Notes under the pieces: generated by a model | What the model was told of the DNA's origin: nothing | Seen by the model: the letters and a program-made list of their open reading frames with translations, nothing else | Databases searched by the model: none | Translations under genes and position numbers: made by a program | DNA from: Dipetalonema caudispina | Taxonomy: Eukaryota > Nematoda > Chromadorea > Rhabditida > Onchocercidae | Assembly (NCBI GenBank): GCA_013365325.1 | Contig: JABVXV010000230.1 | Coordinates: forward strand, 1 to 64,000 | DNA: 64,000 bases | Direction: 5' to 3' | Part shown: piece by piece, positions 25,292 through 38,606 of the stretch | How positions within the stretch are numbered: position 1 is the first letter of the stretch | Layout: the number at the start of each line of letters is the position of its first letter

Positions 25292-28200
25292 TTATTCTTT
25301 CCATTTCGTTAAATCTATTTGCGGTATTCGTGTGCATGATGTCATTTGACCAATCCGGAATGCTTCTCGTGGTACATTACTGATATTATCACCATTATCA
25401 CATAGCAAACGAGAAAAGCTACTTTTACGGATCTCCAGCAGCTGTGCGTGAGTGAAGATACCGGGATTTTCATAGTAAAACCTGAAATTGCATTCTATTA
25501 CCGTATACTACAAAACAATTAGTTGCCCTTTAACCCCTTTGACATATCACTTTTTGTTCACTTGCCAAACATAAGTTATCAGTGCTTAATGCTAGAATGA
25601 ATGAAGTAAATTCTAAAGAAGTAAACAAAAATTTATCATCTTTTTGTCATCAAACTTTAGAAAATTGAGATGTGCTAAATTTGAAAAAATTTTACCGATC
25701 ACCATCACGTGTCCTCTGAAACTGTGGTCCAATTATGCATGCAAAAGTTGGTCCAACAAAACCTCTTAGGACAGGATCTTCTAATAAACCACCCACAAAC
25801 AAGTCTACTTTATCTGAAACATAACGTATTGCTAATAATAATTCGCATTTTACAAAAAAATAATTAAATTTATATTTCATTACTGGAAATATGAAAATTT
25901 AAGATGAAATGATTGGTAAAGAAAAAGAGAAAAAGAAATTCAGGATGATTTTTCAGGAAGTAATCATACCTGGTGTGCCGTAAACTTGCTTTAATTTTGC
26001 TCGTATTTGAGGATTCATAATTTCGCGTGAAAACTGAAAGTCGAAATAATATTAAATGAAGCTTGAAATTCGATTAAATCATTTCAATGGTCAACAATTA
26101 TGCTCCCATAATTATGTTCTTAATTAGCGTATACAACACATTCTTCTTGCTTATAACTTCTATTCATCTAAAATTTAAATTACCAACAAAGCAACTAGTA
26201 AACTTTTCGATATTGTCCTGAAAATTGAAGTTCATAGAAGTTAATTAAATGTATGGATGGGTTAGATTAAGCTTACTAAATAATTAAACGCTTAGAAATT
26301 GAAATGGAAAAAAAACAAACATCATCAAAAGTGGTAGCGCGTGAAAGTCCACAAAATTGTCGAAATCGCGTATATGATGGTAAACCATGATCACGACCAC
26401 GTTGTATATTAATAGTACCCAAATCTGTGTTGCCGAACATATTTTCTGTTATCGATTTTGTGAGCCGTTGTGGTCGTTTTACAGGTAATATCATCATACC
26501 GCGCAGTATCGGATCGATGCCGCCCTAAGAATTTCCCTAACTTTTATTTACTAAATTTTTATGCCTTACACTTACCTTAATTAATCTTATCACTCTTATA
26601 TATCAGTAAAAAAAGTGTTTATGATCACATGGAAACAAAATATGCCATCTATGATAGGTCGACCAGATTGAAAATTCGTTTCATTTAATTGCAGAAATCA
26701 TTACTACATAATTTTACGGTAAATGTAGACTAACACCAAATATCAAACGATCGGTACGTTGAGTGCCATCAACGAATGAAAAACTTCCCGAGGAAATATT
26801 GCGGAAATGTTGATCCAGGCGTGGATAAATTTCCTGAAGTTTGATTTATTCTAATCCATAAGGTCGTACAAATTTATGATAGTTTAAGATGAAGTCGAAA
26901 GTATCTCCAAACTAAAAGATCTATCTAATTGTAAGCAGTAGAAAGAATTTGTCTAAAATTACCATAATGGATAATTAGATTTATCAACTGCCTTTAGAAA
27001 CACTGATATCATTGATTATCAATCAATGATTTAACTTCTTTCCTATTCACCGTATTATTATTTAGGAAAATTTTCAGCCTTTTTCCATTTCATTCATCAC
27101 TTTCATTTATCCCTTCCCTCCGCCAAAAAAAAAGCAAAAAAAAAGTTTCGACAGAAATTTATGTTGCACACTTGAATCATCCCATGACCAAACCGAAAAG
27201 CTGCCGAATTGAACTCATTAACCAGAGTTGGATCAACATTTGGATCATATCCACGATATTGGCCAACTGTTGCCGCAAATGTATTTCCCAGAATTTTGGG
27301 TAAAAATTCTCTACAAAAAAAAACAAGAGCCAATAATTTCAATATCCGTCAGTCAGACGTTAAATTTGCATAATTAGCAAATGACTTTTGTAATGAAAAG
27401 ATAATTTACTGAGAATAATGGGATTGTAAAATTGATTGACACATGAAGCATTATTCATTTAAGCTTTCAGTTAATGAAATATTTCATTTCCTCAAATTGA
27501 TTATTAATTAGAAAAGTGAAACAAGACAAGTACCTACCTATAAGTGATAGCCTGAACTTCTGCACCAACAATTTTTCTCGCTTCCATGAACAATCGATCA
27601 CCGTTCCAGTGCGGGTTTAGCATTTTTAGCCCACTTACAAGTCTATTAGGAAAAATAGGCTTAATTTAATTGGAAAAAATATATATTTTTTTTAAGTTCC
27701 CTAGAAAAAAAAGTTTAATTTTTTAATTTATACTGCCATATTTCATTGATAAAAGCAATCATTTTCCTATGGTTAATAAAATTCACTAAATAGAAAAAAG
27801 ACTTTAGGATCAATCTTTAGTTATACGAAAAATTAAATAAATCAGATGATCGCCTTCATGTCATATTAAATTAATTATTGATTCATTGAATATTTCTATC
27901 CATGCGGAACGTTCATCGACGTGGTTAGTACTCATTTTAAACGGATGCAGTCACATAACATAAAAGTATAACGTCAATTAGTCAACTTATCATTCTTCGA
28001 GAATGCATTTGAAAGTACAATAAATGTAAGCTTAAAAAAAAATTGAAATTTATTAGAAAAATTTGCAAGAAAGTTATATTTTTTTTTTTTTGGCTGAAAT
28101 AGCAATAACTAATTAATGATAGTAAGTAAAATAAATTTAACAGATTTGATACATTTTATATGAGAAGTGAAAAAATAATTAAATTTGCCTTATTTCATAA

Positions 28201-31200
28201 ATATATCTTTCAAAATGATAGTATAAGTATAAATGTACTGATATCACTTCGTATAAAATCTTTTTATGTTTTACATTGTTGTAAAATGATGGATAGCTAT
28301 TTTGTTGTAATAAAAATTGATGGTTCATTGAAAAATATTAATAGTTTGATGACAGAATATTGATAATATTGAAACATTACAAATAGTCATTTAGTCTTTT
28401 TTTTTTTTTTTTTTGCTTTAAAATGAAATTGTTTTAAAAGAAAAATTTTGGTTTTTGATTCTTTTCAATGATTTTATTTTATTTTTATTCTTTGTTGTAA
28501 ATTAATTAACAAAATGTTGAAAATTTAGCTAAATAAAGTATACCGATTATGTTCTCGTGTTAAGATAATTTGATAAGAGCTAAGGCCAATGAATAAGTTT
28601 ACACGACTGTCACCAGCAATAAAAATTGCTGAACAGGATGCAGCATTTCGGCATACACTTGTATCGAACGGAAGTAAACGAAATCCATTGAAAAAGACTG
28701 TTTTCAAAAAACCCGTCTTACCATCGCGAAATTTATGCAAATCCTAAAATTTAAATATAAATTTTATAAATGATGTATGAATAATGTAAAAAACATGGAA
28801 TTTTTATACTTTTCCATATCATTTTCTCTCATTGTTTTGCTTCTTGTCAGTGAAAGAATCAATTAGAAAGAAATTTGTGATAAAGAAATAAAGCAATGGA
28901 GGGATTGAAATTGATCCGTAATTTTGAATTTTCTGAAAAGCAACTCACTCCAACACTGGATCCATAAATTGGTGAGCCGTCAATAAAATTAGTATTTTCA
29001 TTAAGCTGTTGTCGTGGTTTTTGTTTTCCGGAACCACATATAGCACTGGAACGTGAAACCCGAATGCATCTATTGGATTTGAAACTAAAATTGAAAATTT
29101 TTGAAACTTTTCAGATTTTATTGAAAATTATAGAAATAATAACAAGTATTTTGTTATCATTATGTTAGATAAAATTTACAAGAGAATTTCTTGAAATGTA
29201 AAAATAAATTGAAATGTAAAAAAAAAAATAAAAAGGCATGCTTTTTGTTGGGATCTTTTGGCAAGATAGGCACAGCCATGCATCGACCCTGGATATTCTG
29301 GCAAACACTGCACTTGGCTGACGGTACAAGTGTCGTCTTTGCCATCTCATGAATGAGATATTGTCCCCATTGCATCAGTAAAGCGTTGTATTCCTGATGT
29401 TGTACCGTTTTTCGGGATGAAAGTATCAAACGGCTAACTTCACGAGCATTCGGTCGAATTGGAAGCATGGAGCCGGAAACAAATCCAGTTATTCAGCTTT
29501 ATCTTTGATCTCAATTTCGATTAATTACTCTACAATGGGTTAATTTTCACAGATCCATATCACAATTTTAGGATTCCTTTTAAGATTTTAATTTGTCCTA
29601 ATTATTAAACAAAAAAGATAAGAGAAAAATTCCTGTAACAATTTAAATAAATGAAAATTTGGAAAGAATTAAAAACTAACCAACTGGCTCTGAAAGTTTA
29701 TTATCATATTCTGGTAGTAGCAATCTGAAATTTAATATATTAGTGTGAATTTTTATAAAACCAAAAAAAAAAAAAAAAAATTAATAGAAACATAAACTTT
29801 TTTAACATAATCATCATTGTGCTACATATTCAACAAATACATTTCCAAAAAATCAAAAGTTATAAGTTTAACATTTCCTACAAATAAATTGTTACAAATT
29901 ACTGATAAATAACCTATTATAAGGTCGAAAAGCAGCTCCATGTAATGGTTGAAAAAAATTATTGCATGTACCATCCATGGTACGATAATAAAGATTATAG
30001 CAAAGAGAACGTTGACATTCTGCATTATCCAAACGTGGGACACAAGCAAAGGCGATATTCGATCGTACAACTTCTTCTTGTGTTAATGGTCGTCGACCTG
30101 ACAAATCTGGAAATGTTTATATTAACTCTAAGTTAGCTAAATTTGTTTATTTTGACTGTGATTTATGATTTAAGATATAGAATTGCTGTTTAATGGCTTA
30201 ATTACATCTGTATAATAGCTTTTCAACATGGAAAATCTGTGCTGAATAAAATTTAACCGGTAAGATCTCATAGGTTACAAAAGTTAATTGCTCATTTGTG
30301 CAGTAAATCATTCATTTTTTTTTCAAAATCAAAAAAAAGTAAACAGCAATCAGTATAAAACGAAGTGGAACCGGTCTTCTTTTTTTTTTGGTTAATTAAA
30401 ACCATACTGATTAATCGTTCGTTAAAAGAAATTTAGGGAAATTTAGAAAACTTCAGAAGTTCATTTTGGCGATGTTATTATTTATGATGAACTGATGCTA
30501 GCCAATATTGCATGCATGTCAAGTAAGTTGACCTTGTTTCAATCTCTAAGACTAAAGTTAACCTTCAGCTGAGAAAATGAGTCGTTCACGAAGTAAAATT
30601 TCAGCTGCTTTTGAAGGATTAGCCTGAATCTGTCTGCAGCGGTCAAGAGCTGTTAATCGTCGGGTCGTTGCAGTTTTCTGTGTTAGGTGTGAAGTGGTAG
30701 TTGGATGATTACTTGGCCGATGTTGACGATTTCTCGAAGGCCTGAAAATATTTTGATATTTTGCGACTAGAATATGAAATAATTGAGGAATGCTTTAAGA
30801 TGGTATTAATTTGATTTCGACAGCTATCTTTCCCTGCTTACTAATGTTTTAGTGTAGAAATTCAAATAGAGCTTAACTTTGCAAACAATTTCGGAATTTA
30901 CTTAATTAATTAAATTTCAACAAAAATATGCCTTTTTTGCTTATTTTTCCGAAGACGTTTCCTTTTAGTCTTTTTAGTTGAACCATGAGGAAGACGTGTT
31001 ACAGCTGTCGACAATCGACGATGATTAGTGCGAAGCGATCGTCGAGATACTCCTGAAGGTTAAATTATTTAAATTAGCCTGAAGACGGTAAATAAACTAT
31101 CATTTGGTTTTTAAACACTTTTCTTTTTTTTTTTTTTGAATAATGCATTTTTTGTACAGCGAATCAAAAATATATTTAAAAATACTTCTGCTGCGAACGA

Positions 31201-34200
31201 TTTATCTTTTGATTCATATTTTTATTACTACTTGGACTGGAAATGAAAATCGGATACTGAAGTCAAGAAAAAGAACTGAAATGAAAAAATTTATCAATTA
31301 AAAACGATTTGTTAAAATATTTTCATAATTTTGCATACAAACTTATGTCAACTAACTCATCAGCTTCAAATCCTTCGAAATAACTTTAAGCTGCTAATAA
31401 TGATCGATTGCACTTCATGCTTGCAGATTTTATAAATAAAATACACATCATTTCAAATTGATTTTGTTATCATTGTCATTTAATTTCTTCTTCCATTATA
31501 TATCTCACGTGGTAAAGCTATCAAAAAATGATTGATTATTTTTTCTTCAAAAAAAAGAAAAAAAAATATTGAAATGATCCAATTTTTTAAAATTCGAATT
31601 TAATATTACATTTAAAAACATTAAGATAAGTGCAAAAAGCCCACCAAATACTTTCATTTATTATGATGAGCAAATAAAGCTTGTTTACTGACGATAACAA
31701 GTTTTTTCAACAGTGATATTTATTAATTCCTGAATTTTAACTTATTTTTCATTCACACTAATAATGACATTAATGCATTCAGCGTGTCACGTTGCAAAAT
31801 TTTTATAACAAATAATTTCCAACAAATGTATGATAACATTTTCAAGTTATTTTTGGGAAAATGATTGATAACACTTTTAAATCAACTTGCAATTCATTAT
31901 TGTAATATTTTAACACATAAAATTTTTTTTTTAGAAGGATGTCACAGATATTCTTTCAGAAGGATACTACAGAAATCCATTCAAAAAAAAAAAAAACTTA
32001 AATCTAATTAATTATTTAATTGAACAATCCAATGAATAAGATGAAATGTGAAATTAGAATCCGTAAGAAGCAAATGAATTAATCGAAAAGTACGAAGACC
32101 ATATGACATCTGTTTAACCATTTGAAATGTTTCTGATGTCGTATGCAATATATCTAAGTTATGATATAATCGCAATCACCATAAATTATAAATCAGAAAC
32201 ATAAGGCTTGGGAATTATAATTACATCAGACTAATTAAAAGAAAAATCATAAGTAATATGCAAGTTTGTTATAGATTCAAGGATTTCAAAGAATTCTAAT
32301 CAAATAAAACTCCAAATGATTAATTGAAAATTAGGATTATTCATAAAACAGTTTATGAAATTTAATAATTATTTCTTCTTAAAAATAAAAAAGAGTACAA
32401 CCTTTTATCAATCAACTCACAATTATTATTTTAACACTGCGCTATATTACAATCTGAAATATTTAATCATTCCAGTTAAATCATTCAATTAACTAACGTT
32501 AATTTTTTTCCAATTTTTCAAAACTTGTTTTTACAACATCGCCTGATATCATTATTATCCGAAAATATCATGGAATCCCTTTGGTAATTTGAATTATTTC
32601 CTATCTGACCTTCTAATTTGTGATACATTCCCTTTATATGTTTATATGTCTTCAAATAATTTAACAATTACTGCATTATTTACTTGATAAATTCCATAGT
32701 AATTAGTCTTCTTTATTAAAAATATGAGATAATACAGAAATCATACGATGTTCTTATAACATATCTAAATAATCATTAAGTAGTTCGAATTAATTTAATT
32801 AAAAAATTTAATGATAAATCTTCTAAAGCTATTTCGGCTGCTACCTAAATAACATCATTTTTATCTGCCATTATCAAACATTTTTACCGATCTTAGTATC
32901 GGTCAAGTATTTATTATGACAATTTCAACAACTGCAATGTTTTTTTCATTTCTTGTTTATATTGGCTCTTCCATTCATTCATCTATTGTAAACTAGTAAA
33001 TGTTAATATTTTGTCTAAAAAAAATTTCAATTTTCAAATCTTTTTACTTTTTTATCGTTATTTCCGAATAGATGATGTAATTGAAATAACAAAATACTAG
33101 TTATCGTAACAATCACTCTTCACCAATGCAATTTAACCATTATTACCGAGTATAAGTATTCAAGTTTTCTTTTTGAAATGCAATGTAAATTCCAAATGTC
33201 AGGAAATGAAATACATTCATTCTATTTCAATTCATCCTTTCTTTTTCAAATTTGATCTTTTATTTTTACCTTTTTTTATACTTATTCATCAGCAAATTAT
33301 ATTCGATGATGGAAGATTTTAAAGATATTCCTTGAAATAAAAAATTTATATTTTTAAAAATAAATAGTGATATTGCTAAATAATTAAGGTAAAAAAATCC
33401 ATTTGCATAAAAAAAGTACAAAAAAGGTGGGAAAGAATATGCAATAACATTTTTGTTAATAAATGAAAGTACAGCAACAGGTAAAGGATGAGATTGTTGT
33501 TTATTTGTGTAGCAAAACAGTTTGGATTGCAATTTAAAACAAAAAAATTTTCTTTTTCTTTTTTATTACTTTGTACTTTCATTTATTGCCAAAAATGTTA
33601 TTATTTTTGTACTTTTTTACAACTTTTTCTTTCCTTTTCTAATTAAAATTTTACAAAATTAAATGGTATTAGATGACAAAGTATTTAACATTTCAAAAAT
33701 ATTTCCTTCAATTTTTAACTTACTTCATTTTATTTGCACTACTTTTCCATTCCCTTCCTCATAATTCATATATACATATATATTTGTATAACTGATCTAT
33801 TTATTTATTTTTTCGATCCTTTAAATAAATTTTATCTTCTCATACAAATAATTTTAAATATTTATAGAATTTTCTCCATATTCATCAATTATATTGCAAC
33901 AAAAATAAGTCTATCATAGAATATATATTCTTTTATGGAATCTTTTTTTATCAAAAATAACAAAAAATGATTAAAATTTATCCTGAATTATTTCATATAA
34001 AGAAGAAATAAAGTGGTTCGTTTGAGAACTGAATTCTTTAATAATTTGTTTAAAAAAATGTATTGACAAAGAGGAGGGCATAACTTTAATTTAGTTTAAA
34101 AAATATCAGATTTTAAGTTAATTTGAATGTATTCAAAAATACTGTCTAAAATATCAACTTATCGTACGACTAATATATTATCTCATTCATTCATTAGCAT

Positions 34201-37200
34201 TAGATTCTCATCATTATGTGCAATTAATTAATGAAGTTTTAGATAGATTTCAAAATTTCTCAGACAGTAATAAGAATTCTGTTTTAACCTTTTTACTGCA
34301 TGATTATTATCAGGTAAGTAATCAATTATATGGAACCAAATAAATTCACCTATACTGTCATTCGAAAACCGATGAATTTTTAAAAATTTTTCCCTTCATT
34401 TACCAATATTTAATTACGTCTGCTTTTGCAAGACAAATGAACAAAAGCTTAAAAATCTTCAACGAATTAGCTAAATTTTAAAACTTCAAAAAAAGAAAAT
34501 TTTTAAAGATATTAATAAAAATGTCTAAAATTCTTTTTTCCAATATTTTACAGCACATCTTATCCATAAAAAATGATAATTTTGAATTGAAATACATTTT
34601 AATAGATAGTTTGATAAGTCTAATCGACTTTATTACCTTTCTTACTTTTTCCCTTTCTCTTTCATTGCCGACTTTCTTACCAAATGATAGGTAAAGTTGT
34701 AAGTTAAAATTGAGAACTGAATATAATTTTGAAAGAAGATAAGATTTCAGGATACCATTGCAATGTCATTGACTAACAATGGATCAGCGAAAAGAATGAA
34801 AGAATTCTATTGTTAATTTAAGTTTAAAAATCGAAGCTTAACTAACTAAATGTGAAAATAAAATATGAAAACTATTACTCACAACATTACTTTAAGTATA
34901 AAAAAGAACAATTTTCATTAGTTCGGCAGTTTAATAAAATGTAAGATGTCAGAATCTTAAAATATTTTACTGCTATCATTGAACAGTAATTTTGCAATTA
35001 ATTTGTCAATTTTTAATTCAAAAATTTCACACTAATATGAATAATAACTTAAGCATGCAATTATTCAAAACTTTTCATTCATTTGTTATATTTCAATCAT
35101 CTTTTTGAAAATAAACAATCATGAAAATTAATTTGAATTTAATCAAAGAAAACATAACTTGCAATTAATTTCATCCTTACTTTTCAATGAAAATTTAAAA
35201 TAATTTTTTATTGAATATCATTGATGCAGAATAGAATGTGAAATGCACTTTTTACTTTGGGTTGGTATTTTTTGGCAAAATTTCTTCTTGTAAAGTTGGG
35301 AAAACATGTTCTACGACGATCATGAAACTAATTACTTCCTCTTTTTTACAATAGATAAATGCATACCATTGCGAAAATGTTTCCCTTTAATAAAAGAAAT
35401 GGAATTGAAAGAATTATTTGTTGGGTATGCTAATATGATTGTAAATCGAAAAACCGTAAGGATTATTTAAAAACATAAAAAATAAATACGTAAACAAATT
35501 AGACTGATCAAAATTTATTTTAATAATGGAATTTAGAAATGTAAAATTACCGTCATTTTTTTTTAACTATGATTGAAAGATAATATAGTTTGGCAAAGTT
35601 TATTATTAATTTAAGCTTTTAATATTTTTATCGCTTAGAGTTTCATTGTGAAAAAAAAATTGTTATGAGAAATTTTAAATTTTTTAAAAAATAATTTTTT
35701 GAAAGTTTTTCTTTTTCAAAAAGCAATCAATAATTATTCCGATACGTGTAAATTTTACAAATTTTTAAGGCTTACCAATCGATTACTATCAAAGGTATTT
35801 GATATCTAAAAGTTATTTTGTCCATGAAAAGTATTAAGTACCACAAAAAACATTTTGTAGTAAATATAGTTGTTTATTCTATGCCAATCATATTGTAGCG
35901 ATACTTGGAAAATTGAACAAGTCAGTTTTCCTAAATTTTATTCGTTTGAAATAAAGAAGTATCTTTGAAAAAAAGTAAGGAAAACAATCATAAAACGATG
36001 AAATATACTACAACACAGTGGGAGAAGATGAAATCTGAATAGAAACAATGATTTGATTTCACTAATTCGATGTTGTTTTTTAAAATTGACAATTATCACT
36101 GATAATATAATTGATCAGATCATAAATGTCATTGTAAAATGGCAATAAGATTTTTTATATTTTGCAAATTTATAAAGCATTTTAAATAAATCCTATCAAA
36201 CTAATTTTTACTAGCTATAAAAACTTTTCTCTTTTTAATTATCAAATATGGAAGAAAACCATTCCATCAATATTTAATCAAACAACATTTAATTTAAATG
36301 ATATTTTACAATTTATAAAAAGAATATAGCACACCAACGGTGTGAAACATTCATTGCTTTTTTAAAGAGCTTATTTCAAACATTTAATGAAATTAAGAAC
36401 AAATTTTGATTAATGAATTATTTATCATAGATGACAGTTTCAGATGAATAATAGGGCAATCAAATGATATAATAATAATTTCCTATTAGTAATTTTGGTT
36501 ACTATTTCCGTATAATTTATTTCAGATTGAAGATTAGCATTATTAAAGTTTAAGCAAAAAAACATGAAAATAATGATTTTCTATTTTGTTCGCTATAAAA
36601 ATCTTTTTTTTTTTTTTTTTTTTTTTGTTATTATAAAAGTCAACAAAACAATTAGGAAAGAATAGATGAAAGATACGAATGTTATTAAAAAAGTTCGTTT
36701 GTAAAATTATAAAACTGTGAAAAATTCAAGGTTATGGAGAAATGAAATACTATTATTTCATTCGACAGCATATACTTATCAAAATAATGGAGAAATTTTT
36801 GAAAATAATTAAACAACTGAGAATAGCTAATTAAAAATGATGGCTGAAACAAACAGATTAACATATTAACTGATAAGTTGATAAGTGAATTTGTAAACTT
36901 GCAAAATGTCTCATTAAATTTTTGCATTTTTAAATAAATTGGGTCCAATAATTTGATTAGCTGATCAATAAAATTTATTGCTATATGTCCAATAGCAATT
37001 ATTATCATTACATATGCATTGTACTAACAAAATTAGTCAGTAGCATAATTAATGTAATTTACCGTTATCATTATCAAGATTTATTGTTATCATTATTATT
37101 GTTATTAATTTATCATATTTATTATTGTTGTTATTATTAATACTATTACTGTTATTATTAATTATTATCATCAAGATTAGATAATTATTGTTGCAATGCT

Positions 37201-37377
37201 TATAGTCTTGTTACACTATTCAGCTGTATTATAAACAAACAATCGCATATTTATTCCCGGGATTATCGGGGAAGAGATAACGGGGGAGAAGGGAGAGGTA
37301 TTTCATACTTGTAAAATTCGATGAAAGAGCTTGTTTTCTCCAAATCACTACTTAACTTCATCCATGATAAAAAATGG

Positions 37378-37425
<48 letters not shown>

Positions 37426-38606
37426 TCATACATTCATCATTTCACCTTGTCGTTAAATGTAATTCGCACTATTAATTAATCATCCAAAATAATTCATACC
37501 TTTCTGGCAAGTTTTACAGGCTAATTGGCAGTTATCGGTCATCCAACCTCGATTAGCGGTACATTCCCCCGCGGATGCCCAGAATCGGCACCATTCATGC
37601 TGATCGCAACAAGCATCACGACATTTAAAACGTTTCGTTATTGGATTATTATCATCACCGTTAACTTCTGAAATCAAATTCCAATTGGCAGTATTTATTA
37701 TTTGGTGGTCATTCTCAATAAATTCATTATTAATTTGGTAGAAATAAGTTCACCAATAAATGTAAGCAATGGTCATTTTTGTTTATTATATATTAAAAAA
37801 ATTGATAATTTAGAAATCATTTAAACTTAATTTTGATGCAATTGCGTTTTTTTTTTTCTGCTCAATTCTGATTTTTAACTACAACTCTTGAAGATGGATG
37901 CATTAATAAAATAAGTAACTTCTCTTCTTTTATTATCGAAATAAAGTTTACATCCTTTGAAAGGTATCAAAGCCAATATCTTTTGTATGAAATTCTTGAG
38001 CAGAATGTTGAAAATGCAACGAAAATATAAAACTTAGAGGTGATTTATGAATTGAAATTGTGTCTAGCAAATTTTTCTATCATTTAAAAAATAATGCAAA
38101 AGGCAATAAACGTTCCACTATTGCACAGCATTTCCTTTCAATCTTTTCTGTTGAATTATTAAATTTACTACCTTAAAGCTATGAAATGAAATTTATTACC
38201 TCTTTTGCTCTAGTAAAATTTGCCTAATAAGTTCTCGCGCAGAATTTTTTTTTAATTAATTGACTTGCAAAATTGGAACTTTCACTCCAATTAGTGAAAT
38301 TTTTTTTTTTTTGAAAAAGTGGCCTTATTTTATTTAATCCGTGAATTTATATGTTTGTTATTATTTTTAACTATTTTCAAGTAATTTCTTACTTTAGAAA
38401 AAAAAAAAAAAAAAAAAAAAAAACAGAACAGAAATCTACTTTGACAATATCAACGATTGTATCTATTATCCAATTGTTTATACACTATTCATTTGTTAAT
38501 ATTATTGCTAATGAAAAATCAAATTAAATTAATGAAAAATAAACTAACCTTGAAATATTATGAATAAAAGAGCTAATGCCGCAGAAGATGATTGACAAAT
38601 TAGCAT
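25292..38606 (-). CDS. secreted ShKT-domain animal haem peroxidase (MLT-7/SKPO type)
   Basis: Nematode relatives cross-link cuticle or extracellular matrix, or produce oxidants at surfaces. Exons: 38606-38549, 37667-37500, 31052-30932, 30741-30563, 30106-29914, 29724-29681, 29485-29242, 29084-28949, 28743-28544, 27642-27538, 27310-27172, 26833-26735, 26524-26321, 26033-25970, 25813-25696, 25481-25292; 753 aa. Seen in order: a hydrophobic signal peptide (1-19), a ShKT domain with eight Cys (35-73), a very basic linker (76-124), then the peroxidase domain. Myeloperoxidase-equivalent residues Gln296, distal His300, Arg428, proximal His525 and Asn601 are present, as is the calcium loop TNFIDGS (367-373). 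The two haem-ester acids are replaced (Ile299, Leu431). Two introns need GC donors and one a TG acceptor. I cannot choose between MLT-7 and SKPO orthology. Confidence 0.9.
29486..29680 (-). other. intron with apparent GT...TG borders in the peroxidase gene
   Basis: Exon 6 ends ...SEPV plus one base before a good GTTAGT donor. The conserved continuation GFVSGSMLP begins directly after ATAACTG with no AG available, and a TGA lies in frame nine bases upstream of the GGA codon. The reading frame is kept only if the intron ends in TG. This may be a true rare acceptor, a disabling substitution or a base error in the assembly. Confidence 0.5.
37064..37172. repeat. imperfect ATT/TTA-rich trinucleotide tract
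   Basis: About 110 bases are built from TTATTA, TTGTTA and TTATCA units with occasional interruptions. It lies in the first part of the large peroxidase intron. It is simple sequence of the same kind as the repeat at the left edge of the window. Confidence 0.75.
37379..37420. repeat. (CA)n dinucleotide microsatellite
   Basis: A run of about 20 CA units, starting near 37379 and ending at an AGACAC interruption, lies about 80 bases downstream of the ShKT exon in transcript direction. It is likely polymorphic. Confidence 0.9.
38398..38423. repeat. poly-A homopolymer, 26 bases
   Basis: An uninterrupted A run lies inside the first intron of the peroxidase gene. It is one of several 20-31 base A or T runs in the window; the longest is 41416-41446. 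Confidence 0.9.

Larger units (their letters stand above)
31053..37499 (-). other. 6.4 kb intron between the ShKT and peroxidase exons
   Basis: This intron separates the signal/ShKT exons from the basic linker and catalytic exons and is much longer than any other intron in the window. It is AT-rich with poly-T at 36604-36626, an imperfect ATT-rich tract at about 37064-37172 and a (CA)n run near its 5' end. No convincing coding segment was found inside it. Confidence 0.7.

Noticed and set aside
29822..30104. Two overlapping minus-strand frames at the peroxidase
   Set aside because: Only the frame reading [11 protein letters not shown] and [18 protein letters not shown] belongs to the peroxidase; the other is a shadow.
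33266..33919. Several Phe/Ile/Tyr-rich frames in the large intron
   Set aside because: Typical of random A/T-rich sequence; no acceptors, motifs or phase-compatible neighbours.
36685..37008. 107-codon minus-strand hydrophobic frame
   Set aside because: Composition-driven; lies inside the large intron with no splice sites joining it to the ShKT or peroxidase exons.
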